NCBI GenBank assembly: GCA_039707465.1
Contig: CM077644.1
Coordinates: forward strand, 80,439,375-80,503,374
Length of the DNA stretch: 64,000 nt
Direction of reading: 5' to 3'
Source of the DNA: Rhabdophis nuchalis
Taxonomy: Eukaryota > Chordata > Lepidosauria > Squamata > Natricidae
Every line of letters starts with the position of its first letter. Position 1 is the first letter of the stretch. Position numbers and translations under genes: made by a program. This document shows, piece by piece, positions 35,947-48,119 of the stretch. Below the pieces are notes generated by a model. It saw only the letters and a program-made list of their open reading frames with translations. It made no database searches and was not told the DNA's origin.

Positions 35947-36807
35947 GTTTAGCTGTTAATATCCGTGCCAGTAAAATGGCGTTTTTAGGGTGGGGCTGGT
36001 AAGGCAGATCAGGAGTCCAAAGTCCTCAAAGTTGTACAGCTGCAAAATTCAGAAGCCAACAGAGAAACACTTTTCCAACTCCATAGGTATAATAACGAAG
36101 GCAATCCAGAAAGGAAAACACAAATCCAAAAAAAGAAAATTCTTCATCAATAATTAGAGGAAGTCCAAATCGCAAAGAGACACTGGTAATTTTCCATAGG
36201 TCATAGTCAGTCGGGGACAAAGAGAAGCCATCCTCCGCCCAAACTCAGAGCCCGAGGGAGAAAGCGGTTAAAAAGCAAAAAAGAAACTGTTTCAGCCAGA
36301 CCTCGAGACATAATTGCAAACAAGCCGCAAAGTACTTTCCCTTGTTAGAGACCATCCAGATTTAAAGTTTCCGATTCCTCGCAACGAGGCATTTCCGAGT
36401 GCCGCTTTTAGTCCAAGGGGTTTTTTTTGGAAACAAACACCCCCCTCCAGTCCCTTTCAGCCCGGCTGACAGTACACAAAAAGAAAAGTTTTAAACGCTC
36501 ACTCTCCGCTCGCAGCTGAGGTCCCGAAAAGCCTCCCGACTCTTCCGATCTTCTCTCTTCATAGAATTAAATGGTGCCGCCAACCTTTGGCGAAGGGAAG
36601 ACCCCCCGCAGCATGTCCTCTTCCACCTAAGCCGAGGAGCAGGGTCGCTCTCCCCGCTGCCGCGGGGGGGGGGCTTCCCTGTCGAGCCGGCTTTACGGGA
36701 GAAGCCCCAAACAAGGGGCTTCTCGCCCCCGTGGGGGGGCAGGAAAAGGATCAAAGCGGCGAGCGAACCCTAAGTTCGCCCGTCGCCGCCGGAGCCGGAA
36801 CCGGAAC
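35947..36807 (-). promoter_or_regulatory. L1 5'UTR, probable internal promoter
   Basis: The 861 bp upstream of ORF1 on the minus strand are GC- and CpG-rich at their 5' end (36500-36807, with C8-9 and G-rich runs) and end exactly at the target duplication. L1 5'UTRs carry internal promoters, so this is inferred to be one. No specific factor site was identified. Confidence 0.5.
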
Positions 36808-36823
36808 GCTATGCATTTATTTT

Positions 36824-36940
36824 GAGGGTCAGATTTTTCAGCTATGGTTGGTTCATGAAAGTTTATGAATGCCACAAGGGAAATTTGTTCTTGTTGCCTT
36901 CAAAATTAAAAATTGAAGCCTAGCAAGACTATCATTATGG
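36824..36940 (+). repeat. direct repeat, copy 2
   Basis: Matches 33826-33945. It lies immediately right of the L1 target duplication. Confidence 0.75.
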
Positions 36941-38732
36941 GCTAAGATCTACTGCTTTGATTGGCAGGCCAATCGTTGCTTGAGGCCACTTGGCCTCAGT
37001 CAGTGAACTGCCAGGAGGGAAAAGAACAAGGACGTGAAGAATATCTGGCAATATATACCTTCTCTGTGGATACTCTCTATTTTTGCAATTGTCTTAATAT
37101 TTTAGTCATCTGTACAGAACTACCTTAATTTAAGAAGAAATATTTGAATAAGGTGAACAAGGTGTTATTTGGGAAAAAGAGCTGTTGTCCATCTTTGCTG
37201 TAACAAATTTTTCCAGCCGTTGCATAGATACTGCTATGAGTCCCCATCTCATTAAAGCCAGACTTAGACTTTGCAGAGGGATTTCATCCTTAAAAATCTA
37301 ATTGCCTTATTTATTTGTATACAGGACTTTTTAAGGGAAATCCAGTGAAAACACAGAAGAGAAAATAATGAGAGATGAAGAATCCCAGAAGGAAAATCTG
37401 AGCATGGGATGGAAATAACCTGAAAAGCTTCATATTCTAACCAAATTAATGCATATCTTCCTGGAATCTAGCTGTGGGTGACAAACTGTCAGTCATGCAA
37501 CACTGCATGTTGGTTCTGAGTTTTTCTCTTTCCCTTCCCCACCAGGACTAAAAAACCTGTGGCCTGTAATATTATGGACTATATTTCCTCTGAAAAAATA
37601 AATCCCACATTAAATCCTATGACTCTGCTGAAGGTTTAGTCTGCCTCAGGCTGCAATCTATTTACCTTGCCCGAGAGTAAATGGGTAGATTTAAATTAGA
37701 GGGGTTTTGCCTAAGTAGACTTGCATTTGAATGCAACTTTCCGCCTTTTCATTTATTAACTACCAAAGAACTTCCTGTTATTGCTTTTGAAAACTGTCTC
37801 ATAGTTCAAACATGTTCTTATTTATTTTTGCTGCATAAATACCCAGGTTAATGTACTTGATCTTTCATTTCCTCTGGTTGTTGAGTCAACAATAACACGG
37901 GTAAAATATTTTAATTGCACTATTTTGTTAACTTGATAGATTAAGGGGGATCAGCTAAATTACTGCAGTATGAAATGCAAAGGCAATATTTCTTTTAAGT
38001 GGCCACTTTCTTTGTGATTAGGAAATTCAATTTCAAATTCTGCCTTCATGAACGGTACGCTGGCTGAAGGCAAGCTGAAGAGACAGTGACAAAGATTATT
38101 ACATTTTTAAAATTATATTTTAAGGATGTTTAAAATGTACTTTGGTGACCATGAAAACAGGAAGAGATTCAATAACAAGGAACAGGTTACATTTAAAAAT
38201 AAATAAAAACCAAGTAAAATAGTTTTCCTATTGTCTCTATAAAGCCCAAAGATGAAATAAAATTTAAGAACAACAGTTACAGTCAGCTATTCTGAGGTAA
38301 CAGGTAATCCATCGCTAGGGAAAGTGTCAACTCTTTTTGAGCATATAGCTATTTTAGCATCAGAGAGGATATGATAGAGCTTTTCAAATAGCAGATTGAG
38401 AATACCATTAATTGTAGCCAACTGGTAACTATTTAATTATTGCATCTTTGTCACAATAGCAAAAGTCTTTGCATTTTCTCCCTCGAGGATTAACTGCTTG
38501 AGATCATGTTTATTTCATCACATATCTTTATCTAGCAATTGGTAAATATAAAACAGCTTTCTCCCAAACTGGTATCTTCTAGATGTTATGGGAATCACAC
38601 ACACACACACCCAAGAATGATTTGGGGAATATTAAAAGAGACAGAATATTATATTTCCCCAAAAGAGAAAGGGAGAAAAAAATCTTAACAAAGACAGAAA
38701 GTAACCCCGGTCTTTCTTAATGGCCTCTAGTG
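36824..38732. other. AT-rich intergenic DNA
   Basis: Contains direct-repeat copy 2 at its start (36824-36940). The remainder shows no gene or named repeat. Confidence 0.4.
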
Positions 38733-39357
38733 TTGTGGCCTGCCAGTGGCTACCAGAACTGATAGCAGAGTCGGACAGCGAGGAGTTTGGGGAGGAACAT
38801 GGGTCAGTCCTGGAAGCTGGGGAAGGCTGGGACGAGAGCTGTAGGTTGGAGGCAGAGAGAGAGCCAAGGCCGTCTGGCAGTTCTCAGCTGCATTCGGAAC
38901 TAGACAGCAGTGATGCAGAGGAACAGCTGGAGCCTGTTCCCAGTTTGTGTAGGTGCAGAGCTGCCAGAAGAAAAGAACAGCTCAGAAATCTGGGTCACAG
39001 ATGGATGGTGAATGGCCCCTCCCACAGGAAATAAAAAGAACGAAAGGAGAATGGGATTTTGCAGCAAACAATTTGTTCATTTGTTTGTTTGTTCATTCAT
39101 TTCAGGAGTGTGAAGATCTGCCCATGAATCTCAGAGACTCCATGCCAAGTCTATCCTTACACTGCACTGCATTTGGAAAATATTTACATGGCAGCTTTCC
39201 AAGCTAGATAAGATCTGTGGTCATAAATTCACCTTTGTAAGACTGTTTACCAGGCCTTGGCTGAATGTGAATGAGAGGAATTAACATTCGTTTAATAAAA
39301 GGGGTTTTGCCTGGACCAGGAATCTGCTACATGCTTTTTGGGGAAGCCTAGGTCAGA
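38733..39357 (+). mobile_element. solo LTR-like element
   Basis: Begins tgttgtggcctgcc and ends cctaggtcagaata. The reverse-strand copy at 53846 has tgttatgacctagg at the corresponding terminus. An AATAAA polyadenylation signal near 39290 and the TG start support a plus-strand LTR. The 105-codon acidic frame at 38720-39034 lies within it and has no known domain. No internal retroviral genes are adjacent. Confidence 0.6.
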
Positions 39358-39503
39358 ATATGCCTGATGCCTTTCAAGATGGATATTTGTGCCCATTAAG
39401 AAAGACTGGGCCATACTATTCACACACACACACAAAATACCTTCACCTCCAGTGAATGGGATTAAAATTTACGTAAAAGTTACATGGGATCAAATTTACA
39501 TCA

Positions 39504-39506
<3 letters not shown>

Positions 39507-39597
<91 letters not shown>

Positions 39598-40125
39598 TAT
39601 TGGATTTCTAGACCGCCCCCTCTCCCCGAAGGGACTCGGGACAGTGTACAGGTAAAATTAAAAATTATCACAATCAACAATACATATAAACTAAAACCGA
39701 ATTAAATAACCCTCTGTACAAATTTATAAAAATTAAAAACTTAACCTTAAAACCGAATAAATAATTTAAAATCATAAACTGAGGCGGGAAGCGTGGAATT
39801 AGGCCAGGCCAGCTAGATGAAATAGGTGGGTTTTGAGTTTCTCAAAACCCACCTGTTTCTGGCGGAAGGAGCGGAGGTCCGTGGTCGTTCTAATGTCAGG
39901 GGGAAGTTCATTCCAAAGGGTCAGGCCCATCACAGAGAAGGCCCTTCCCCTGGGCGTCGCCCGCTGGCATTGCCTAGTGGATGGCACCCGGAGAAGTGCC
40001 TCTCTGTGAGAGCAAATCGGCTGAAGGGATGTATGGGGCAGGATACGATCCCGCAAATAACTAGGTCCTGTGCCATGGAGCACTTTAAAGATGATAACCA
40101 ACACCTTGAAACGCATGGCCAAATG
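39507..40125 (-). mobile_element. L2-clade LINE 3' end with (ATT)n tail
   Basis: Reverse-strand copy. The tail is an uninterrupted (ATT)n array of about 30 units (39507-39598), directly joined to the 3'UTR block (gaccgccccctctccccgaa). A coding remnant follows on the minus strand: MRFKVLVIIFKVLHGTG, SYLRDRILPHTSLQP, LWNELPPDIR and LKTHLFHLAGLA. A small duplicated block near 39830-39850 breaks the end of the frame. Confidence 0.85.
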
Positions 40126-40320
40126 ATACTGCAACTGCATAAATATGAGTTACTTGCCAAGCATCTGAATTTTGATCATATTATGATGGGAATGCCACAA
40201 AGATTGTAACTGTGAAAAATGGTCATAAGTCACTTTTTTCTTTGAATGGTAACTTTGTAACCATTGTAACTTTGAATGGTCACTAAATGAACTGTTATAA
40301 GTCAAGGACAACCTGTATCT
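40126..40320. mobile_element. half copy of a ttgacttacaacc-family MITE
   Basis: Ends gttataagtcaaggacaacctgta, matching the inverted terminus of the family seen at 52565-53432. It includes ccaagcatctgaattttgatca, also present there. Confidence 0.6.
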
Positions 40321-41848
40321 ATAGAGGATGTTCTGAGGAGGAAATGCAAAAAAAGAATACTTACAAAAATAATAATACAATCAGAACCCTGTAGAAATTC
40401 AGTTTGCATCTGTTTAGTGCTTGGGGTTTCTTCGGGAGGGAGGCGCTTACTTTTTTAACAAAAAGGAAAGGAAAAAAAGGAATAAATGCAAAGATTGTGA
40501 GCATTACTAGTCGTTCTCTGCAACTTGGGAAAATTCTGCTACAAAAATAAATACCTCCATCGATTGGCTTCTGTATTATAATGTCCAACTTGTGAACAAT
40601 GAAATACATCCAGGGGATAGAATTCAATATGGATGTCATTAAATAAAAGCACTTGGCTTAATCCATTATTGTTGCTGAATGGTTTTCATCTTGCAGATTG
40701 CACTAAATAAAATAAGGAATAAGTGAAAGAGGAGATGGTGTCGGCTCTTATAGCAGCCGCAATTGGGGCAACCCAAGAGGGTAATTCATGTGCCGAAACG
40801 AGAGCAGATGTCAATAAAGACAGCTTGTCTGTTGTTCAGCAGCATGTGTCAATGGGACAAGTTGTCAGACAGCCAGTGTTGTGAAGTCCTGTTATCTGTC
40901 TTAATCATTTGTATGGAGGGGAGGGGGGGGGGAGGGTAGTGACACTTTGCTGCAGGCAATGAGAAAAATGGGAAAGCAGAATAAGGACTGCTCAGAACAG
41001 AGCAATTTGTCATATTTTAGTCTTTCAGTATCCTTGCATGGCCAATATTAGCCCCTGCTGACCAGTTTTATTGCACTGAATATTGCTCTAATTTGATCCA
41101 GGCTGCAGATAGTCTATAAACATCTACCTTACTAATCCGAGCAATCATTGCAAAAAAAAAGTTGAATCTCCAGCATTCGCCAAATGCTATATACAGAGGC
41201 AGCTTATAATAACAGTTTTGAAGCTGAAAGAACTTTTTTATTATTATTATTTCAGGACACACTAGCAGTCGCATTTTTATTAAGGCATGTCTCCTGGTGA
41301 TTAAAGGGCACTATATCTTAGCACATTAAAAATTGAATTCTGAGTTTCACATCTCCTTCAGGAAGTTTGACCTGGGGCATATTAGGAGTTATTCCAAGTG
41401 AATATGGAAATGGCTAACTGCATGCCGATTTTTTACAAGCAGTTGAACCCGAGTTGTTATAGGTGTTTAATACCTTAGTTAAGTCTGAAAGATCAAGAGA
41501 AGAGTCTTGGCTGATGAACCTTTGGACTGAAGATACAGGGAGATATGTATCTACTGAGATATGAAAACTCGGGAATAGATCTACACTGAGTTGCACGTGC
41601 ATCTGAATTTTTCAGATGGCAAAGCATGCCTTTAGATTGAGGGACAGGGCTATGTTGATTATTCATTTGACCTCCAAGTACCATATAATACACTGAATCT
41701 CTTATCCTATTTTGTATAGGCTACAGGTGCTAATTTCTCAAGAGAGTCATCTATAATCCTAAAAGGCATTGCCTTCTTCTGCCTCCCATGTTGAAGTGTA
41801 TAGCACAGTCACACCTGAAGAGTCCAGCCCACGAAATGTGTTATGATA
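40321..41848. other. unique DNA, no gene
   Basis: No repeat named. The 40700-41010 part is of balanced composition and free of recognisable repeats. See findings. Confidence 0.4.
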
Positions 41849-42219
41849 GTTTATTTATTTATTTATTTATTTTATTTTATTTATACCCCACCCTTCTCCT
41901 TGTTAGGACCCAGGGCGGCGCACAGGCATTATTAAAACCACAATAAAACAATATACATCGTTAAAAACATATTAAATTATTTAAACCCGTGCTAAAAGAC
42001 CATTTAAAACCCTGCCTAATTATAATTTATCCATAAAAAGTCAGAAACGGGGGGCTATGCTAGGCCGGCCTGTTGGAATAGAAACATCTTAAGACGTTGG
42101 CGGAAGAGGCGGAGGTCCGAGATAGTGCGTAGGTCGGGGGGTAGGTCGTTCCAGAGGGCCGGGCCTGCCACAGAGAAAGCCCTTCCCCTGGGTGTCGCCA
42201 ACCGGCATTGCCCGGCCGG
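41849..42219 (-). mobile_element. L2-clade LINE 3' end
   Basis: (TTTA)-rich tail, 3'UTR block (ccccacccttctcc, gggcggcgcacagg), then a minus-strand coding remnant with RPGPS-like blocks. It stops abruptly at ggcattgcccggccgg. Truncated at the 5' side. Confidence 0.8.
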
Positions 42220-43963
42220 TTCATGTTATGTTTTATGCTTTACGATAATTTTATATCATTTTTTAATCTTAACATGTTTTATAAAGTTGTCCAAATTTAA
42301 ATTCCATGAGAGTCATGGACCTCAGATTTTGGATACAATCTTTAAGTTAGCCCATTTGAGGTATCATGACAGAAAAACATTTGCCCTGTGACATACCATT
42401 TCATCTGGTTAAAGGTTACAGACACAAAAGTTTTGAAAGTATACAGGTAAGTTAGATATATTCTCCTGAGCACTCACTGTGAAAGTTTGTACCATTCACC
42501 AATCCTAAGAAAATCAAATTTCTTACTCTTAACTACTGGGTGGTTAATTTCCCCCTATTCTGAGATGGGAATAGGGGGAAAAATGATCCTTTGAATCATA
42601 TTAGCTATTAGTCCTAGGACAGCACCAAACCCTGCTCTTAGCCCGCTGAATTCCAGATAAAATCTTACTATATGTGAGTTTGCATGGTAATTTTTTTAAC
42701 CTCTTTGTGTGTAGGGAGAAGGAGCATAACAAGTAGAAGGACCAGATCTGCCAATGGGATGCACCAGAGGTCAGCAGACTACACAAAGCATCTTCTATTT
42801 ATTCGATGTTTCTTCAAGATGACATGAATCTGAAATATGTCCATAGATGGAAAGAAGCTTCTTTTGGAAATGAAGACATTTGGGGGATTCCTACATCTTG
42901 CCCAATTTCTATGCTAAAATCTTGCAAGAAACCTTTGTAATATATTATTTTCCCAAAATGAATGGGAAGCTGGATAAAAGCAGATTTCACAACTTGAAAA
43001 CAATGCATAAAATAATGCTTCTCGGACTATAGCTATGCTATTTTTCTCACATGTTTTCAAACAGGCAATCATATTGTTTCCTTCAGCAATATTTCAGGAA
43101 AGAAAGAATTCTTTGGGCCATGTGCTGACATGCAGCTGGGAACATCCAGAACTAAACACTGGGCCTTTTTAATATTTCATTTTTTTCTTCCTGAACGAGG
43201 GCATCGCCTTTCTCAATCTCCCTTCTCAGATTAGCTGTAATCCTCACATTAGTTTAGGAGGAATTTGATTTCCCAGCAACAATGTATTCTTGTTAACTGT
43301 CCTGTTTTTAAGGCCACATTTTCACTGTAAAGTGGGCAATTTGGATCCATTATCAGCTGCTTATGGGGGTAAAAGTACTAGAAATGTATGTGTTATTTCC
43401 CTTGGTTCATGCAATTTTCCTGGTGCATTACATGTCCCTTTGACATGAGCTTCTGTGTCCTTCCTGTATCGCTGCGTTATTGCTAGGAAAGAAAAAAAGC
43501 AAAAGCGGGAATTGTGTGCTTGTGTATTTTGAGATACCTGATTTATGTTGGATTTTGCTCTACACTCTGCTTATTCATCTATCAAGCAAGAACTTCCCTG
43601 TGATTTCTTTATGGGTTTTTTAAGTAATGCAGGTGTTTGCCCTTTACATCAAAGTCATGTAAAAAGTATCATAATTGTGTTATAATGATGTTACAATTCA
43701 GGATAAACTTCACCAGCATATTAAATGCTAGGCTTCTGCAGGAAGATTCCTTGAGTGCCCCCCCCCACCTGTTTACATTGTCTCTATTCCTTCATATTCC
43801 TCCACCAAACTTAGGATGGCTTGCAGCAAAGTGTGGTTTACACCTTCCCACACTTTATGCTGAAATAACCCTTTAAGTGTTATAAAGAAAGCTGTCTTAT
43901 TGAACAACTAACCCTTTTTATTTTGTATTGTCAAGCATCTCATATGGTGGACTGTAGTTATAT
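42220..43963. other. unique DNA, no gene
   Basis: No coding frame with motif support and no repeat I can name. Confidence 0.4.
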
Positions 43964-43965
43964 TA

Positions 43966-44345
43966 CTGTATTTTTCGGAGTATAAGATGCTTCAAAGTAT
44001 AAGACACACCTAGCTTTTGGGGAGGAAAGCAAGGGGGGGAAAATCTGCTTCTGCCTCCCAGCAAATTTCCTCTTTGCAGCAAACAGCAAGCTTCACTTTT
44101 AATTTCAGCAGGGGCCTCCTGATCATCAACTGTTTCAGACTGCAGGGATTGCCACAGCCTATTGCTGCCTCTACAAGTTCCATTTCCCCCCTTTGCTGCA
44201 AGGAGGAAAATTGCTGGGAGGCAGCAGCCAAAGGGTGGGGGGCAGTGGGTTTGTGGGGATACATTCAGTGTATAAGAGGCACCCAAATTTTCACCCTCTT
44301 TTTCAGGGGGGGGGAAAGGTGCATCTTATACTCTGAAAAATATGG
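43966..44345. mobile_element. mariner/Tc1-like MITE (gagtataaga family)
   Basis: Ends ctgtatttttcggagtataa and ttatactctgaaaaatatgg are inverted repeats, each next to TA (43964-43965, 44346-44347). A second, inner pair (gtataagacacacc, gtgtataagaggcacc) is also present. No transposase. Confidence 0.8.
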
Positions 44346-44431
44346 TAGCCCCTTGATGCACAAGTCACTGTAAGTGTGTTGTTTTTTGGACCAACCAAAA
44401 AGCATGTATACTTTTTGTTAGAAAAAGCTAG

Positions 44432-44831
44432 TGTCGAGGTTCTGAGTAATGAACCCAACCAATCCAGCAACTCTGAGACTCTTAGTTTTCTCAAAGAACT
44501 GCTTTATTGAGTAGTACATCATTTCAGCACAGTTGAAATAAAAAAGCCAGCTCTGGTTCTTCCCTGCACTTTCAATATAATTAAAGATTAGGCAGCTCCT
44601 TCCCTTCTAGTCACAGGTCACATTGTCCATTTAGGTGTTCTGGCATCTCCTTGGTAACCTCTTCCAGTCTCTGGCCAGCACTTGTTGGAATGACCTTGGC
44701 TTCCACAAGATAGTAAGCTGTTGATGTCTGGTCTGACATTTCAAGCTCCGCTCCCCCATCCAAAAAAAGTATGTCAAGCTGAGAAACTGAGAAAATGGCT
44801 GTGACAGCCCTGATCCATTACACAGTTGACA
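44432..44831 (-). mobile_element. solo LTR, 400 bp
   Basis: Starts tgtcgaggttctgagtaatg and ends cacagttgaca, with TG...CA ends and exact 5-bp duplications gctag (44427-44431, 44832-44836). A reverse-strand AATAAA-like signal (tttatt near 44503) suggests minus orientation. No internal region flanks it, so it arose by LTR-LTR recombination or is a lone LTR. Confidence 0.82.
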
Positions 44832-44936
44832 GCTAGCATGTATTATTCAGAAAAAGCTGAAGGAAGCAAGGTGAAGCACAAGGTACATACTGAAACCAAT
44901 GCAGGACATTGACATAGAACAGAGAACATAGAATAA

Positions 44937-45195
44937 TAGAGTTGGAAGGGACCTTCCAACCTCCTGCCTAAGCAGAAAAGCATATACTATTTCAGATAAA
45001 TGATTGTCCAGTCTCTTTTTGAAATTCTCCAGTGATGGAAAACCCTCCAACTTCTGAAGACAAGTCGTTCCATTGGTTGATTGCTCTCACTCTTAGGAAA
45101 TTTCTCCTTAGTTCTTGATTGCTTTTCTCCTTGGTTAGTTTTCATCCATTGTTTCTCATCTTGCCTTTTGGTGCTTTGACCCTCTCATCTTTATA
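44937..45195 (-). mobile_element. CR1 LINE 3' end
   Basis: Begins catagaataatagagttgg then aagggacc, the reverse complement of the typical CR1 3' terminus with its ATTCTATG-like end repeat. It continues through the conserved 3' region (aatttctccttagttcttg) for about 260 bp. Coding sequence is absent or decayed. Confidence 0.75.
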
Positions 45196-45330
45196 GGAAC
45201 CCCTCAAATATGGACATAGCCATGGACATGGACCTAAAATGCACATAGATATGGACTTTGGCATGGGCATTGATATTAACAGTGACATCGACATTGACTC
45301 TGACAAGAAAGAGCCTCCTATTACAATCTG
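45196..45330. repeat. degenerate GACAT/GATAT-type tandem repeat
   Basis: Hexamer-like units such as ggacat, agatat and gacatc recur without strict periodicity. The frame over it reads Asp/Ile/Met-rich. Confidence 0.55.
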
Positions 45331-45497
45331 TATTAAGTGCCAGATAGCTTTACCTTCAGTTCCCCCCCTCCAAGTATGGCTCTTGATTCAAATTGGAGGT
45401 CAGTCAGACTGTCTGAGCCTCCCCTGTGGTTGCCAAGAATATATCATAATGGGTTAGAAATATGAACTCAGATTGTTTCAACAAAAATGCCCTCTGC

Positions 45498-45917
45498 TAA
45501 TCATGCATCCTTAAGACCGATACGCTCCCACAGAGAGGGCCTTCTCAGGGTGCCGTCGGCCGTACAATGCCGACTGGCGACACCCAGGGGCAGAGCCTTC
45601 TCTGTGGCGGGCCCAGCCCTTTGGAACGACTTACCCCCTGAACTTTGCACCATCTCCGACCTCCGCCTCTTCCGCAAGTGCTTAAAGACACATTTGTTCC
45701 ATCTAGCCGGCCTAGCGTAACCTCCAAAATGACTTTTAGATAGTTTGAAATTTTGGGAATTTTAATCTGGTTTTAGCGCAGGGTTTTTTATCAAATAAGT
45801 TTTTTAAATTTTTTATGTGTTTTTGTATGTATTTTAATATTCCTGTGCGCCGCCCTGGGTCCGTTTGGAGAAGGGCGGGGTATAAATTTAATAAAATAAA
45901 ATAAATAAAATAAATGA
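45498..45917 (+). mobile_element. L2-clade LINE 3' end with open C-terminus
   Basis: The forward copy is open for 77 codons (45487-45720): HREGLLRVPSAVQCRLATPR, LWNDLPPELC, LKTHLFHLAGLA. The L2 3'UTR (cgccgccctgggtccgtttg) and (ATAAA)n tail follow. It is very similar to the reverse copy at 10546, indicating recent activity of this subfamily. Confidence 0.87.
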
Positions 45918-46345
45918 GAGAACCTTCTACCAACTCACAAGTCCTCAGAGCATGCTAAACTGAGTATTGCATCCCATACTGTTGTTTGGTTGTGTATGTG
46001 CCTGAGGATGTATACACTGGTATGCAAGCACATGTACACTGAAAGAAAAGGGGAAGAGAGATGGAGGAACATATGTAGCCTAACATCTGGAGGGCCAGTC
46101 ACAACTGATGTCTATGCTAATATCTTTGCTACATATTGCACTGTGGTAGATACATTGCAAAATGCATCTCAGGAAAATTAGACCAAAATGGTATGGTTTA
46201 AATATTAGAAATGGTGGAAATAGATCCCTAAAATATCGAACAGAAAAATGAAACTAAAACAAGAAGTTAATATCTCTTATTCATCCTTAGAGGCACTGAA
46301 TAAGCCACCCTCATTTACCAACTGCCTCATTCAGGGATCACTGAA
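45918..46345. other. no recognisable feature
   Basis: Unique-looking DNA. Confidence 0.4.
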
Positions 46346-46635
46346 AGCTTCCATACTGTTGGAAAAAATAGTTTGTAACTCTTCACAGTGCTCCTGTGGC
46401 CATACAATCACCGATTGGGACCTTAACAGCTGCCTTTTGACAAGTCAATGAGAAAGCCAGAAGGAAGTTGCAAATTAGGGTCATGCAATATTGCACTTTA
46501 TGGCCTGTAGTGATTCACTTAATGACCACAGTGGAGTTGCCATTCTGGTGTAGTCATATGATGTTTCACTTAGCAACCATGTTGATTAGTGACAGAATTT
46601 TCCAATCCCAATTGCAGGTGGTAAGTGGAGAATAC
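46346..46635. mobile_element. diverged ttgacttacaacc-family MITE
   Basis: Blocks such as gtgattcacttaatgacc, acttagcaaccatg and caattgcaggtggtaagtgg match the internal part of the family at 52565-53432 and 53566. The termini are eroded. Confidence 0.5.
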
Positions 46636-47872
46636 CTGCACAGTATATAATCAAAGGAAACTTTGCATCTTGTTTCTACAAAGTTATTTATTTTTCAAAA
46701 AATCCCAAATCAAATAGTTCAAGTCCAAAAGAAGATGAACAATACTTAAACGTTGTCTTCCCCAATGCTCATTTAAAACATTTTTTAAGTATTTACTCCG
46801 CCTTCTAATATATTCGGTTTAATTTGCCTTGTTTGGGAAAAAAAGTGTTGTTTGCCCCCTTGTATCACAAATAAGGGCTGTGTATCAACATTTTAAAATA
46901 TTAATACTGCTGAAACCTTATCATTTTTGAATGGCAGTTATGTTTTCCAACTAATAGTTTAGAAGGCTTCTCCCAGTTCTTCTCACATTTCATCCCAGTT
47001 TACAACCACCAATTGGCTGAGCTTGATTTCCACTTTTATTTTGCAAGGTGTTTTTAAAAAGATGGGAAGAAGGGCAAAAGAGGAGGTTGGATAGGACTAA
47101 AATCTTTTCAAGATGCTTCCTCCCAAATACTTCTCACCACTTTCTTCAGAATTGTGCAGATCTACCTCCTCTTTCATTCTCTCCTTGAGATAATTTAGTC
47201 TCAGAGAAAATAATTAGCCCAACATCATCTATTAAATATTGTAGCTGAATTGGAACAGGAGTGTTTCCTGTTTCTTTTCCTATCTTGAGTACTGCAGAGA
47301 GAGATGGCTTGTGGCTCAACTAATCATAAAGAGCAATGCCAAATCAAGCAAGGTTAATGTCAAAAACCTGGTAAAAAAAAAAGCAGAGTTTGACTATGCA
47401 GGACTCTCAGTATTAAAATGATTCATCCAAATGTGTAGACAATCAAGGCCCTAGGTAGGCTTATAGAATATAGTTATTTCAGTAACTCTCTCCTGAAGGA
47501 TTTCAATTTTGTCTCTTTAATAGCCTGGATGTTTTTCCTGTATGGCTAAGTAGAAGAGCAGCAAAAGCTCTTCGGAATCTGAGTTCAGAACTGAGGGTTC
47601 ACTAAAAGCTCCTCTTGATCATGAATATATTGTTATTGAAGTTTTGATGAGCCTTGATGTAAGGATACAACAATCCCAATTTACATTCTATCTACAACAT
47701 TACACCTCTTCTTGGCAAGACTATAACGGGCTGAGAGAGGCCATTTAGGTATTAGAGTTTAGCATTCTGCTAAGTGCAGAATTTCTGATTTCCCATCCAC
47801 TTCGCAGATACTTGGTTGAATTGTTCCTATTTCTAGAAAGTGTTTTATTTTTTTTTGCTTCTTAATCTTATG
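46636..47872. other. no recognisable gene
   Basis: AT-rich unique-looking DNA. Confidence 0.4.
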
Positions 47873-47995
47873 TATTCATCTATGAAATTTATATGCCGCC
47901 CATCTCACAAAAAGCGACCCTGGGTGGCATACGACATTTAAGTAAGACAATAAAAATATATAAGCCATCATCATTAAAAATATAAACATCTTCCT
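47873..47995 (-). mobile_element. diverged L2-like LINE 3' tail
   Basis: tgaaatttatatgccgccca then gaccctgggtggcatac resembles the L2 3'UTR block but with a distinct subfamily sequence, like the start of the copy at 26546. Confidence 0.6.
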
Positions 47996-48119
47996 TCAAA
48001 CCCATTATTAGGTATCTCTCTGGCAGAAAAGAGAATAGATCTTTATTCTATGAGAACATTTTCAAATATTTGAAGAGTTTAATCAGTTGTTTTTTTTTCA
48101 AAGATATATATCCTTCTAA

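Larger units (their letters stand above)
34816..36807 (-). mobile_element. ORF1-only L1 (HAL1-like), 2 kb
   Basis: Reverse-strand L1-type retroelement bounded by target duplications gctatgcatttattt (34801-34815, and 36808-36822 on the right). Order on the minus strand: CpG-rich 5'UTR (36807-35947), intact ORF1 (35946-35098), 3'UTR of about 280 bp with aataaa signal (rc of tttatt near 34849), and an A/T-rich tail. ORF2 is entirely absent. Loss of ORF2 with retention of ORF1 is the defining layout of mammalian HAL1 elements. Such a copy would depend on ORF2 protein from autonomous L1. Confidence 0.82.

Noticed and set aside
38720..39034. Acidic 105-codon frame as a host exon
   Set aside because: It lies within LTR-like sequence whose other end recurs inverted at 53846.
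39389..39705. Leu- or Ile-rich frames resembling membrane proteins
   Set aside because: Translations of an (ATT)n microsatellite.
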